Positions 9,586-19,880 of a stretch of DNA of 64,000 bases are shown piece after piece. The stretch is from Argyresthia goedartella (taxonomy: Eukaryota; Arthropoda; Insecta; Lepidoptera; Argyresthiidae). Every line of letters begins with the position of its first letter. Within the stretch, counting starts at the first letter, position 1. The stretch is from NCBI GenBank assembly GCA_949825045.1, contig OX463818.1:33868906-33932905 (forward strand), written 5' to 3'. The notes beneath the pieces are model-generated. The model worked only from the letters and a program-made list of their open reading frames with translations, was not told the DNA's origin and did no database searches. The position numbers and the translations under genes are program-made.

Positions 9586-11100
9586 AACAAAACGAGTATA
9601 GCTGGTTCTTATCTCTTGAGAAACTTCCTAACTAGACTACTAGTTTTCAGGTAACACTCAAAATATGTCAACATGTTTAAATCAAAATCGGAGATTTTGT
9701 TGCTTTGGGCATTCAAAACGTTTATTGATACTTCCAATATTCAATAAACTTTTCATCATACGCGACAAAACTTGTCTAGGCGGTATTTGTCTGTCTGGAT
9801 ACCTCTCAACACCGTAGAGCTAAATTGCAATTCTTGTTGTTTGAAAAGTACGCTTCTAAAACGCATTGTTCTTGATAGGCCATTATCACCCAATTATGAA
9901 ATGGAAGCAAAACAAAACAAAATCGATGAAAATATTTAAAATGTTCGTTCGAATTTCAAAATTGCTGTCCCGCATCGCAAGCAAAGTTGAACGTTCCATT
10001 TTTAAACTCTTTTCGTCAGAACGCTTCGAGTAATATGGAAATGTGAGTAGAATTTAGCATTTAACGATTTTTTTATCTAAATCTTCAACAGGGTAATTAA
10101 ATGTCAGATTAATAAGAAAATAATATTATTTCTTGAGCATAACATTGACTGTATCATCTGGAGAAATAAAATAGCGAGTGTTTAAATTTCGATTTTTTTA
10201 GCTGGTTTGATTTCAGGGTGAGACAAGTGTATTTTAGAAAAAAATAATGCAGGTTTTTTTGTTTTTTTAAATAAAAAAATTGACGAAGAAAATTGGCAAA
10301 TATATTTAGTTAGCTTAGCTCAACACAAATCTAAAAGTGTATACAGGCTTATACGCTTTCCATACAAAAAAACGCAGCATTTGCATTTTATTACGCACGA
10401 GTCGTTTACCTCTCGCTCGCAAATTTTGAAACGGCAGCCATCTTGCCACTTAGCGTGTTTTCGCCAAAATGGCTCCGCCATTACAACGGTTATGTAAAAT
10501 TAGTTATCTCATGGAATTAAGGTAGTTTCCCTCCAGGACGCCATAGATTTTTCGACCCTATACGGTACCTAAATATATAATCAGTATTGGAAATATATGA
10601 TTGTTTAAATTTTGCACCATAATATTAAAAACATAGTAACTAATATGAAAAAATAAAATTGGTGTTAAATTTCGCCGCCGCTGCAATTTGGCGTAAAACA
10701 TAAAAAGCGCAAAAAATCCAGTATGTTTGCGGATTCTTAAAAAATTATAACTACAATATTACATTTTTTTGTTACCTCGACAGCGTCCAACAGCGCTTAG
10801 TTCAAAACTACTATCTGAAAGTAAAAAAAAAACAAAATGTACTTCGTAGCACATGTAGAAGTCAATTAAAAAAATGTAAAAAAAAAATGTTGTGATTTTT
10901 ACACGCATTGATAGCATTATGCTATCTACTCTAAATATATGCTACGTTTTTACAATGTAACTTTTAATCAATAATTAAAATATGTTGAAGACACACAAAA
11001 CACAGATATAAATATCTTGTCTAATCTACTATCATTGAACTATGAACAGAATCCCGAACTTTGGTATAAACCATATACCTATTGTATGGAATATTGCCAT
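9586..11100. other. AT-rich stretch with no gene seen
   Basis: Long A and T runs and no frame with recognisable homology. The last bases abut the LTR at 11101. Confidence 0.6.
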
Positions 11101-11339
11101 TGTTCACGCGGACACCACGTGAAACCCGACGACGACAACGGGGAGCGGCGCGGGGAGAGCGGCGGGGCATCGGCGCCGGCGCGGCGCCAGCCACGACGCG
11201 CCCCACCACGACTACCAGATCGAACGGCACGGCGCAATGACGCGTCCGTGATTTTTATATTTACATTTGTTAAATAATATACTTTTACATGTCCAGGGTT
11301 GTTTTCATCGCTGCCATCCTTCAGCCCCACTCCTGGACA
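11101..11339 (+). mobile_element. BEL/Pao LTR, 239 bp
   Basis: Begins TGTTCACGCGG and ends TCCTGGACA, directly followed by a primer-binding site. The GC-rich middle (11120-11240) contrasts with the AT-rich flank. An inverted partial copy lies at 12858-12997 and confirms the TGTTCACG edge. Confidence 0.75.
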
Positions 11340-11341
11340 AG

Positions 11342-11360
11342 TTGGCGACCGTGACAGGAC
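11342..11360 (+). promoter_or_regulatory. Primer binding site, BEL/Pao type
   Basis: TTGGCGACCGTGACAGGA begins two bases after the LTR end. TGGCGACCGTGACAGG-type sites are usual in BEL/Pao elements. Confidence 0.7.
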
Positions 11361-11985
11361 GCGGTCTGCAAACAATGGCCGGCGAAGTCTAAAGAACAAA
11401 GAAGCCATCTCGCCGGGCGGATAACGTTCCAAGGTCACGCGGACATCTCCTCGAAGTTTCTCGGACAGCCATCACTCCAGGAAACCATTCGCAAAGGAAG
11501 TAAGCCCGTTCCTTATAATTTTCTATTCCCTTGCACCCCCTTAGATTCGTTGTGAATAGTGTCGTGAGTTTAGTGGATAGGTATTTTAAATAGTGAAACT
11601 ATTAACGTAATCTTAGTGTACGTGAAAGTTAAAGTGGAAATATTTCTGATTTCTGTGCGCATAGCAAGCTTGTGCGTTCAAGATAATATCATTACATAGT
11701 ATCCTTCGCTTAGCCCTGCACTCGCTTGCATCCTTAGTGCTTTGCTTGAGCCTTTGCATCGAACATTCCAGGTGGACGCGGCCCGGGCACGACTACCGCG
11801 CGGCGCGGCACGTGATTGTTGCTAAGCGCGCAGCAGTCACCGCGACAGCTGCATCGTGCAGCGTCAGCGCTACAGCGCGCTCGCTTATCTTCTAGCTTCG
11901 CTTCACTGGAATTTGGTTTCGCTTGCACATTTTGGCCCTTCTCTTTGTTTACTTATTTTTGCACCTAGATTCACGTGTTAATATA

Positions 11986-12694
11986 ATGACGGCGGAGGAG
12001 GTGGCGATGTTAGTCCGCAAACGCGGAACTATTAAAGGGCGTGTTACCAAGTTTAAAGAGTTTCTTACTGCGTTCGAACAAATTAGCAGGGATATGATAA
12101 CCACGAAACATATAAGCGATTTAAATTTAAGGTTGAAAAAAGTAAATGAACTCTTAACGGAGTTTGAAAGTGGTCAAACGCAGATTGAAACCAAAGATGC
12201 TGCAAGAAATTTAGATAGAAGTTTGCAAGAACGCTTCGAAATGGAGGGTCACTTCTTTTCGGTCATTTCGAGCGCTGAGGAAATAGTTTCGAGGCATCTG
12301 GAGCGAGTCGAGAGCCCCAGTCGTAGACTTTCAGTTGGTAGTAATTCTAGCAATCACTGCACTAGCCATCTTCGACTTCCGACGATTAAATTGCCTAGCT
12401 TTGATGGAAATTACACAAAATGGCTCGAATTTCGGGACACTTTCGACTCGCTGATCAACGACAACGATGCCATTTCCAGTATAAGCAAATTTCACTACCT
12501 CAGATCCTCCCTAGAGGGCGGTGCTGCGGTCACAATAAAATCGATTGAGTTTACGGCCGATAATTACGAGGTAGCGTGTGACTTACTTTGTACAAGATAC
12601 AATAACAAATCGTGTTGATAAATAATCATCTGAAATCGTTGTTTACGCTCGAGTCTCTGAATAGCTTCGCGAGAAGAGTGAAACTACAAAGCTG
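11986..12694 (+). pseudogene. BEL/Pao gag, 3'-truncated and frameshifted
   Basis: The ATG at 11986 opens MTAEEVAMLVRKRGTIKGR. The product would be the Gag structural protein of the upstream LTR's element. The N-terminal part is helical (residues ~1-110). PTIKLPSFDGNYTKWLEFRD marks the DUF1759 domain typical of Pao Gag. The frame stops at 12618 (RYNNKSC). A shifted frame continues LLINNHLKSLF and then SLNSFARR to about 12694, so a small indel broke it. The zinc knuckles are missing because the sequence jumps into pol. About 620 bp of leader separates the primer site from the ATG. Confidence 0.8.
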
Positions 12695-12834
12695 AGAGCT
12701 GTCTTAAACGCCTCGGCGCGCACGACGTCAGGCAAGTCATTGAATGACATTTAGTATGTTGGCCCAGTGGTGCAAAATGTCTAATTGTCAATTCTTTTGA
12801 GATTTCGGCAGCATAAATATGTTTTCATCGCTGC
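12690..12834 (+). pseudogene. BEL/Pao reverse transcriptase scrap
   Basis: Directly after gag the translation reads KLRAVLNASARTTSGKSLND and, in a second frame, SILLRFRQHKYVFIA. Both match consecutive parts of the BEL/Pao RT palm (K.RVVFDASA..., then LLRFR..KY.F.ADI). Protease and the first RT blocks are deleted and a frameshift separates the two pieces. The second piece merges into LTR sequence through the shared bases GTTTTCATCGCT. Confidence 0.7.
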
Positions 12835-12878
12835 CATCCTTCAGTGGCGACCATGCCAGGATGGCAGCGATGAAAACA
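12820..12878. repeat. Perfect inverted repeat, 21-bp arms, 17-bp spacer
   Basis: The arms at 12820-12840 and 12858-12878 are LTR-end sequence in opposite orientations. The spacer contains TGGCGACC, reminiscent of the primer site next to the LTR. It marks a head-to-head LTR junction. Confidence 0.85.
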
Positions 12879-12997
12879 ATCCTGGACATGTAAAAGTATA
12901 TTATTTAACAAATGTAAATATAAAAATCACGGACGCGTCATTGCGCCGTGCCGTTCGATCTGGTAGTCGGGTTTCATGTGGTGTCCGCGTGAACAGC
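12858..12997 (-). mobile_element. Inverted, internally deleted BEL/Pao LTR
   Basis: On the minus strand this is the LTR of 11101-11339, starting TGTTCACGCGGACACC at 12997 and lacking the GC-rich middle. It closes the rearranged element in the opposite orientation to its 5' LTR. Confidence 0.75.
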
Positions 12998-13349
12998 CAT
13001 TGTGCGCCATAAATAGATCACAATATCTGAAGAGACATTAAGAAGCTGGGTATTGTCGAATGCCCATCTTTGATGTGTTATTCGTCTTAAGAGAAACAAA
13101 TTCAAAATCCAGAAAAAATATATAACGAAGACATCCCTTTATATTATAATGTTTGTAAACATTGTAATGTCAATGTTAACTAAGTATATGAATAAAAAAT
13201 ATAAAGGTTTTTCAACTGTTTCAGTTATTTCTTTATATCTAAAAGGAATATTAATATGATTCTGGGTCAAAAATAGGGGTGTGGCCGTAACAGCCATGTT
13301 GCAATGAGAGCTATTAAGATCTTTATTTTAAAAATGGTTTTATCTAAAT
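12998..13349. other. Short AT-rich spacer
   Basis: No gene or clear repeat seen between the inverted LTR and the next small element. Confidence 0.5.
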
Positions 13350-13640
13350 TTCAACAACAACAAATATAATGATCTCCAAAATATTTTTTTATACCCAAAA
13401 TGGGTAAATGATCTCAAAAGTTGTAGAAAATATCAGGGCAAAAGATTGCGGTAGCTAAGGTGAAGGGTAATGAGGATGAGCGAAGCGAAGCTCCTTTTAT
13501 CCTTCGTGTTAGGTTGAACATCTAAAAACAACAAAAAATACTTAAAAACTTAAGTGCACAAAATATAAAAAGAAGTTTGGTGATCATTTATGCAAACACA
13601 ATTTGGTGATCATTTACATAAACATAAGCCAATTACAACC
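13350..13640 (+). mobile_element. Small non-autonomous element, family M2, copy 1
   Basis: Shares most of its length with the reverse complement of 25140-25490: an AACAAATATAATGATC... end, paired GGTGATCATTTA motifs in opposite orientations near both ends, and a central core (GCGGTAGCTAAGGTGAAGGG, GCGAAGCGAAG, TTATCCTTCGTGTTAGG). The core can fold into a hairpin. No coding capacity. Exact ends not determined. Confidence 0.6.
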
Positions 13641-13696
13641 ACCACGAATTTAGTGGCTACTTTTACCGATACTTGCGCCGCAGGTTGCTCAAATCC

Positions 13697-13785
13697 GCTA
13701 ACAAAATGGCGGCTCAATGACCTACTTTGGACCGTCGGTCGTCGTCGTCGTCATGACACTGTCATTGAGTCACGATTTTGTTAGC
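13697..13785. repeat. Imperfect inverted repeat, 25-bp arms
   Basis: 13697-13721 (GCTAACAAAAT...CTCAATGAC) and the complement of 13761-13785 match at 21 of 25 positions. The spacer includes a GTC-rich run. Confidence 0.7.
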
Positions 13786-15117
13786 AAAATTCAAGCCTAG
13801 GCTATAATATGATGCAGTTTACGGCAAGCAGATAAGGCGAGCTCCGAGCATGACCGGTTTATTACAAAGAGTTTCTGGATTACTGGGCATATTATGTACT
13901 TGATTTCAGATAAAACACGGATGTGGCTCCATCTAGGCTAGTATATTTTAGTAACTTTCATAGTGTCATGTCCTATGGTATCTTGTTGTGGGGGAAAGCA
14001 GCAAACTATTTTTATTTTACAGTAAAGAGGTCTTAGAGCAATGTATAATTTAAAACGAACAGACTCCTAAAGAGAGCTTTTTAAAGAAATTGACATACTG
14101 ACTGAAGCTAGTCAATCTATTTTCGAAAATATAATGTATGTACGCAAGAAACTTACAACATTTTCCAAACTTAGCGAAAGCTGTGATGTTTACCTAAGAA
14201 ATAATTAATGACTAATTGCGCCCTGGTTTAGACTTTTTCCAAATTCCAAATGTCTTTATTACTGTAGATATTTACATATACTTAGCAATCGTCATTTTTT
14301 GCCACTTTTCTACATTGGACCACTGTGGGAGAAGAAGGGCGTAGAAACTCCCACAGATTGATTTTAGATCTCTTTTTAAAAATTGCTTATGCTTAACTAA
14401 TACAAAATACCTAGTCGGTCCTTAAGTTCTGTCACAAGGTTTTTGATAGATAAAACTCAGCAATAAACTTTTTCTTATTCGTATTATACATGATTAAAAA
14501 GCTTATTTTATACGAATCAAATTGCCATACAAGACATTTTGTACGATTATCGCAATATGACAAAAAAGCTTATAACTTGAGACAATCGCGAACCCAAAAG
14601 ACGCCGCAACTGACAAAAATACCACTTACCACAAATTTAATAAAAAAACAGTGTTCCAGATAACCAACAAGGTTTTTTTATTTATTCTGAAACCTCGATT
14701 TTAGACCATGCTTAACAACTAGCATTTGATTTTCTGTTAGCTTTCAGTTCCAATTGCTCCCAAAGAGAACTTTACGTACTTTTTACGTTTTCAGAAAAAC
14801 TTATAAAAATGATCTTGTGGGCAACAAGTACACTACGTAAAATGTGAATATGAAAATTAGTTTTACCCAGACTTAGTTATCTTATGCTTCAAAATGAAGG
14901 TAACGGGTTCAGGGAGAGTTCTGACTAAAATCTCACGTAAGTTTGACAGATTTTAAGAGTCATGGAAAAAAGATAAAGTGAATCACGTCCGTATTTTTGA
15001 TTGGGTAAAAAAGTGCAAAATCTCTGAAGAAACTAGCATTTGTGTAATATGGCTTTGAGCATTTAAATCCAATAATAGTTCTTATTTATCAGTATTTAAT
15101 GAGCTATCAAACCATAT

Positions 15118-15861
15118 CATCATCATCATCATTTCAGCCTGTTAACGTCCACTGCTGAACATAGGCCTCTCCAATCGCACTCCAGCGTGACCGGTCCGTA
15201 GCCACCTGCATCCAACGAGATCCAGCGATCCTCACCAAGTCGTCGGTCCATCTCGTAGGTGGCCGACCCACACTGCGCTTGTCAGTACGTGGTCTCCATT
15301 CAAGGACCTTTTTGCCCCATCGGCCATCCGATCTTCGCGCTATGTGGCCTGCCCATTGCCACTTCAGCTTGCTTATCCTACGGGCTATGTCAGTAACTTT
15401 GGTTCTTCTACGGATCTCCTCATTTCTGACTCGATCTCGTAGAGAAATACCAAGCATAGCCCTTTCCATAGCTCGCTGCGTGACATTGAGCCTCTGAAAA
15501 AGTCCTTTTGTGAAGCACCACGTTTCAGAGCCGTAAGTCGTCTTTGGGGGTGGTAGCCAGATCTCTTCCGGAGATTTTTAGCACCCTCTGCCCCGCCGTT
15601 ACCGTGGCCGCTACCGTAGCCAGGAATAGCGGGGCCGCCGGGGACAAGGGGCCTGGTTTTTGTTTGTGCTTTCATAGAGGTTTTTTAGCCTACTGTTACC
15701 ACGCTGGCTAGACGGGTTGGTACAGGGTTTGTTTCGAGTTTTCCTTCTCTTGCACTGATGTTGTAGTACATTTGTCCCTTAGTCGCCTCTTACGACTCCC
15801 TGGGAAGTGAGGGGGTGGTGACTAATGTATTCTAAAGCCGTCACCACACGGCCAATCATCA
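15118..15861 (-). mobile_element. RTE-type LINE deletion derivative, 744 bp
   Basis: Flanked by a perfect 12-bp target duplication ATCAAACCATAT (15106-15117 and 15862-15873). On the minus strand it begins with an RTE-like 5' leader (GCCGTGTGGTGACGGCTTTA, then a GTCGTAAGAGGCGACTAAGG block). It jumps into the extreme C-terminus of ORF2 and ends in a (TGATGA)n tail. Both ends are present and only the middle is gone. Confidence 0.8.
15134..15542 (-). pseudogene. C-terminal end of RTE LINE ORF2
   Basis: On the minus strand the translation runs YGSETW..TKG, QRAMERAMLGISLRDRVRN, KWQWAGHIARRSDGRW, VGRPPTRWTDDL and EAYVQQW, ending at a stop directly before the TGA-repeat tail. These are standard C-terminal motifs of RTE endonuclease-RT proteins. 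Endonuclease and RT domains are deleted. A second frame (15675 down to ~15543) starting MKAQTKTRPLVPGGPAIPGY is the element's usual ORF start, brought next to the C-terminus by the deletion. Confidence 0.8.
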
Positions 15862-15956
15862 ATCAAACCATATATAGTATTAAATAAAATAAAACTTGGT
15901 ATTATTTACTATGCGGCAAAATATTTGTGACAGAACTTATGGACCGATTATGTATA

Positions 15957-16740
15957 CCTAGTCGGTCCTTAAGTTCTGTCACAAGGTTTTTGATAGATAA
16001 AACTCAGCAATAAACTTTTTCTTATTCGTATTATACATGATTAAAAAGCTTATTTTATACGAATCAAATTGCAATACAATACATTTTGTACGATTATCGC
16101 AATATGACAAAAAACCTTATAACTTGAGACAATCGCGAACCCAAAACACGCCGTAGCTGACAAAAATACCACTTACCACAAATTTAATAAAAAAACAGTG
16201 TTCCAGATAACCAACAAGTTTTTTTTTATTTATTCTGAAACCTCGATTTTAGAGCATGCTTAACAACTAGCATTTGATTTTCTGTTAGCTTTCAGTTCCA
16301 ACTGCTCCCAAAGAGAACTTTACGTACTTTTTACGTTTTCAGAAAAACGTATAAAAATGATCTTGTGGGCAACAAGTACACTACGTAAAATGTGAATATG
16401 AAAATTAGTTTTACCCAGACTTAGTTATCTTATGCTTCAAAATGAAGGTAACGGGTTCAGAAAGGGTTCTGACTAAAATCTCACGTAAGTTTGAAAGGTT
16501 TTAAGAGTCATGGAAAAAAGATAAAGTGAATCACGTCCGTATTTTTGATTGGGTAAAAAAGTGCAAAATCTCTGAAGAAACTAGCATTTGTGTAATATGG
16601 CTGCATTTAAATCCAATAATCGTTCTAATTTATCAGTATTTAATGAGCTATCAAACCATATATAGTATTAAATAAAATTAAAATTGGTATTATTTACTAT
16701 GCGGCAAAATATTTGTGACAGAACTTATGGACCGACTAGG
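15957..16740 (+). mobile_element. Mariner-like non-autonomous element, copy B, 784 bp
   Basis: The terminal inverted repeats are 28 bp with one mismatch (start CCTAGTCGGTCCTTAAGTTC; end complement CCTAGTCGGTCCATAAGTTC), with TA at each side. It directly abuts copy A, separated by TATA. No coding sequence. Confidence 0.88.
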
Positions 16741-16775
16741 TAATATTTAGTCATTATCATAATTAGTAAGCAGGA

Positions 16776-16880
16776 TTGTCAATTGTCAATTGTAAGACGG
16801 GCTGGTTTCCGCAACTCGACGACGAAAGCGCCTATTTTGCGTGTGGGTGGGAATGCGACATCATTCGAGCCAACCCAACT
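16776..16880 (-). repeat. 5'-truncated SINE with 11-12-bp target duplication
   Basis: The insert is flanked by TAGTAAGCAGGA (16764-16775 and 16880-16891). On the minus strand it contains GCAAAATAGGCGCTTTCGTC and ends in a (TTGACAA)n tail. This has the form of an LINE-mobilised lepidopteran SINE 3' end. Confidence 0.7.
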
Positions 16881-17430
16881 AGTAAGCAGGAATAAATAAT
16901 TACAAAATTATTAACGGTAAGGTCTGTGTTGAGCCAGATTAACCCCATACAGACCCATTGAACATTGTAATATCTCTTTTTCGACAAAGTCGCTTTAATA
17001 TGGATTTTAAATTGTTCAAATGGCAATTTCAAGACTCGCGAGCGAAGGTTAGCAATTCCTTCAACTTCCTCTACTATAACAAGATACCTCTGGATATTTT
17101 GAAATTGCCATTTGAGCAATTTAAAAAGCATGTTAAAGCCACTTTGCCGAAAAAGGGATATTACAATGTTCAAGATTACTTGAATGACGCGACTGTATGG
17201 GGTTAATCTAACTCAACACAGACCTCGCTGTTAATAATTTTGAATGATTTTATTCGTGCTTATTAATTGTAATAATTAATATTGTAATATTTGTGTTATT
17301 TTAGTACAAACAATTTATAAAAGAGATCTTTAAATCAATCTATGGGAGTTTCTTTGCCCTGCCTCTCCCAGAATGGTCCAATGTAGAGAAGAGGCAAAAA
17401 ACAAATAAAAAACACTTGAACTTTGAACTT

Positions 17431-17778
17431 GCACCGCGACATGATACCAAAGTCGCACATCATCACTAATGAAATCTCTAAGCTAGTATACCTCGTGCCA
17501 CGAGATATGAGCGGTGGCCTTTAATGCGTAGTAGTCAATTTTCAATACCTGTAAATATACGCAGTAATTCCCGCCAACGTTGCCCAGCGCTCTTAATTCG
17601 AGGCGCTAGGTATACTCGTATTATGTTTCCAGATCTCTCTCACGATTTACTGTTTAGTTACCATGACAGTGACAGAGCTATGCGTCAATCTCCTTCTCTT
17701 TGTTTCGTTTAGAAAGGAAAAGAAAGCTGACGCGTAGGGGCGCGCTCAACTTTTAGTTCATAAAAACAAAACGCGGTT
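17431..17778. other. Spacer between LINE fragments
   Basis: No gene recognised. It contains a weak inverted pair around 17680-17735 (GCGTCAATCT... / ...AGCTGACGC). Confidence 0.5.
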
Positions 17779-17786
17779 GTTCCCTA

Positions 17787-18440
17787 TTGGAAAAAAAAGT
17801 TGGAGTGTCCTGTTCGCTGATGAAGGGCAACCTTCCATTATCGCTGAAACGCAAACTCGTCGACATGTGTATCCTGCTTATCCTAACCTACGGTGCTCAA
17901 ACTTTTTCGCTGACGGAGAACCAGAAGTCCAGACTCAAGGTTTGTCAAAGAGCGATGGTGCGAACCATAACAGGTGTTAGACTGACGGAGCACGTTAGAA
18001 ACATGACGCTACGCTCCATCACTGGCATTGCTGACGTAGATGCAAAGACAGCTAACCCTAAATAATATGACAACTTGTAAACATTAATTTAAATTATTGA
18101 TTTATTTTGCCCAATGTTCACTAAATTTAGTAATAATTTTGACATTAAGCGATTTCAGACACAATGTATATTGTTAATGGATAATTAAATGAAAATGAAA
18201 TGTGACTGGGCTGGACACGTTTACCGCAGGCACCCCCAGAAGTGAGCGAAAAACTTGCCAACGAATGGGTGCCAAGCGACAGACACCGGCGTAGGGGTAA
18301 GCCGAGACATCGATGTCCTGAACAAGTTCCTGCCAGACTGGGCGGGGGCAGCACAGGATAGGAATAAGTGGTCCAAGAAAGGAGAGGTTACCCAGCAGTG
18401 GGCACAAAACAAAGACAATATATCAAACAGTCAATTGTAG
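17787..18440 (+). pseudogene. RTE-like LINE ORF2 C-terminus, interrupted
   Basis: The first part (17810-18060) reads LSLKRKLVDMCILLILTYGA, QKSRLKVCQRAMVRTITGVR and NMTLRSITGIADV. The second part (18190-18430) reads KCDWAGHVYRRHP and FLPDWAGAAQDRNKWSKKGE. Together they are the C-terminal segment after the RT palm. About 135 bp of AT-rich sequence (18053-18187) separates them and is probably an insertion. Several frameshifts and no catalytic domain. Confidence 0.75.
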
Positions 18441-18940
18441 ATCGGACTCGAACACGAAGGCTTCCCCAATAGCATTCTAGAAAACTTAACCACTAAAAAT
18501 AATAAAACAAAAACAAAAGAGACTAATATTATGTCTGAACTTTGATTCGAATCCAATCCAAACTAATTGCACCACCACAACAATGTGTTATGCCGCGAAT
18601 TCTGCGATATTATTTGGATCATGTTATGGTTTGTTCTATCGCGGCTCGTATTAAAACACCTCTCTCATTTAATGTATAAAATCTCGCGTAGAATAGACTA
18701 GAATAGAATAGAACTTGATTGCATTGAAAACAAATCTTATGGGCTACGCATACATCCCTCAAAACCAATTGTAAGTATGGTTTGTCTGTGGGTCGGGGTC
18801 ACACTTCATATTAAGATTAACTTAAATTGACATACATATCTAAGAAGAAACAAGTATTGTTGAGTTGTGGACACAGAAATGGTCGAATACAATTATGATA
18901 ATATATATAGGTATGTAGGTAAGTAGCTAAGTAGGAACTT
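18441..18940. other. Spacer, no gene seen
   Basis: AT-rich with a short AGAATAGACTAGAATAG repeat near 18690. No recognisable coding sequence. Confidence 0.5.
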
Positions 18941-18959
18941 CTATGTTTTATATGTAGTA

Positions 18960-19198
18960 TTAAAAATACATTGATAATTTATGTAGGCAATTAGGTACTT
19001 ATCCAGAAGGTATGTTGTATACATGACTGAAAATGTATTTCTGTTCTTCTCAAGTCTAATAAGAGAAGGCATTTCATTCAATAATCTGGGAATCTGTCTT
19101 TTTAGCACTCTACCGCCATTTACTTTTGTAGTTGCAAATTTTCCTAGAGCTTGTATTGAGACCGTGCTGCATGGGTATTTTATGGTTCTGACTGCCAT
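18960..19198 (-). pseudogene. Possible LINE ORF2 C-terminal tail
   Basis: The minus-strand frame contains RQIPRLLNEMPSLIRLEKNR and TFSVMYTTYLLDKYL. The pattern (small-residue linker, P..LNxxP..IR...N..TF....YLL) is common at the C-termini of Jockey/CR1-group RT proteins. Weak support; no catalytic motif. Confidence 0.3.
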
Positions 19199-19314
19199 AG
19201 TTGCTGACGGCTACAGCGTGTTTATAATTCGTATATTTGTTGCTATAACGGCAAAAGAAATACACATTATGTTAAAATTTCAACTCTCTACTTGTTTGTG
19301 GTTCATCAGTTAGA

Positions 19315-19440
19315 TTCTGCTGACGGACGGACGGACAAACGGACAGACGAATAAACGGACAGACCGACGGAAGGATAGGATGACGTTGGATTTGTAATCC
19401 CATTTGGCACCCTTCGGGTATGGAACCCTAAAAGTTAGAT
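19315..19440 (+). repeat. GACGGACGG-type interspersed repeat end
   Basis: A run of GGACGGACGGAC/GACAGAC units is followed by CTTCGGGTATGGAACCCTAAAA, an arrangement common in lepidopteran intergenic repeats. Confidence 0.5.
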
Positions 19441-19479
19441 CCTTTTTATGACGTTTTTAATTGTTTTTAATAATTAATA

Positions 19480-19757
19480 ATTTTAGCCTATCAATGTCCC
19501 CACCGAGGGGCAGAGGCCTTTACCTGGATACGAGTAAGATTAAGCCATACTTCACTACGCTGGCTTAGTGCCGATTGATGGAGGGGTTTTTACAACCACT
19601 ACCACGTAGCGATAGTAGTCGGGACCTAAAGCTCAACGTGTCATCCGAAACACTGAACGTTCGATAATGTACTTAATATAAATTAATTATCTCATTGGTA
19701 CATGGTCAAGTTATGAACCTGCATCTCCTGTGTGAGAAGCAAGCGTGAAACCGTTTG
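19480..19757 (-). repeat. SINE A, second copy, head truncated
   Basis: Carries TCTCATTGGTACATGGTCAA and TGCATCTCCTGTGTGAGAAG as at 9498-9580, but breaks off inside the tRNA-like head (GTGAAACC), where SINE B begins. The upstream block CCTATCAATGTCCCCACCGA is of LINE/SINE body type. Confidence 0.6.
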
Positions 19758-19880
19758 ACGACCCGAATGGCCGAGTCGGCAGTGACCCTGCCTACAAAAC
19801 CAAGGGTCCCGGTGGGGGCAAATATTTGTTTGATGAGAACGGATGTTTGTACCCTAGTTTGAAGTATGTTTGTACCCTTT
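19758..19880 (+). repeat. SINE B, plus strand, B box deleted
   Basis: Begins GACGACCCGAATGGCCGAGT, the tRNA-like head of SINE B with an A box. The B-box segment GGGTTCGAGTCC present in other copies is missing between two CCCGG-like repeats, so this copy should be transcriptionally dead. Confidence 0.75.

Larger units (their letters stand above)
14410..15952 (+). mobile_element. Mariner-like non-autonomous element, copy A, with an RTE insertion
   Basis: Starts CCTAGTCGGTCCTTAAGTTC after TA (14408-14409). It ends with a degenerate inverted partner (GAACTTATGGACCGATTATG) before TA (15953-15954). Without the RTE insert it is about 787 bp and nearly identical to copy B. The TIR pattern resembles mariner elements of moths. 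No transposase frame survives. Confidence 0.8.
14235..17031 (-). mobile_element. Second J1 LINE copy inserted antisense into the first
   Basis: Its 3' tail (minus strand CAGTAATAAAGACATTTGG) lies at the left edge and its truncated 5' end at the right, with an AGACT duplication outside. Its own body (14235-14409 plus 16743-16775 plus 16892-17031) is interrupted by a mariner-like pair and a SINE. Confidence 0.8.
13907..17430 (+). mobile_element. J1 LINE copy, 5'-truncated, split by nested insertions
   Basis: 13907-14234 and 17032-17430 are consecutive parts of one plus-strand LINE 3' half (compare 51075-51760). It is degraded ORF2 C-terminus, then a 3' UTR with the ATTTTGAAATTGCCATTTGAG and CAGAATGGTCCAATGTAGAG blocks. 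Everything between is an insertion flanked by AGACT (14230-14234 and 17032-17036). All reading frames are broken. Confidence 0.8.

Noticed and set aside
11021..11438. Overlapping GC-rich frames on both strands
   Set aside because: They cover the LTR and leader of the BEL element and are rich in Arg/Pro from base composition only.
14235..17031. Twin-priming inversion of one LINE
   Set aside because: The 3' tail of the inverted part lies at the inner junction and AGACT flanks the whole insert, which fits a second independent insertion instead.
19023..19313. Plus-strand frame of 96 codons with hydrophobic stretches
   Set aside because: Opposite a possible LINE C-terminal remnant and without recognisable domain.
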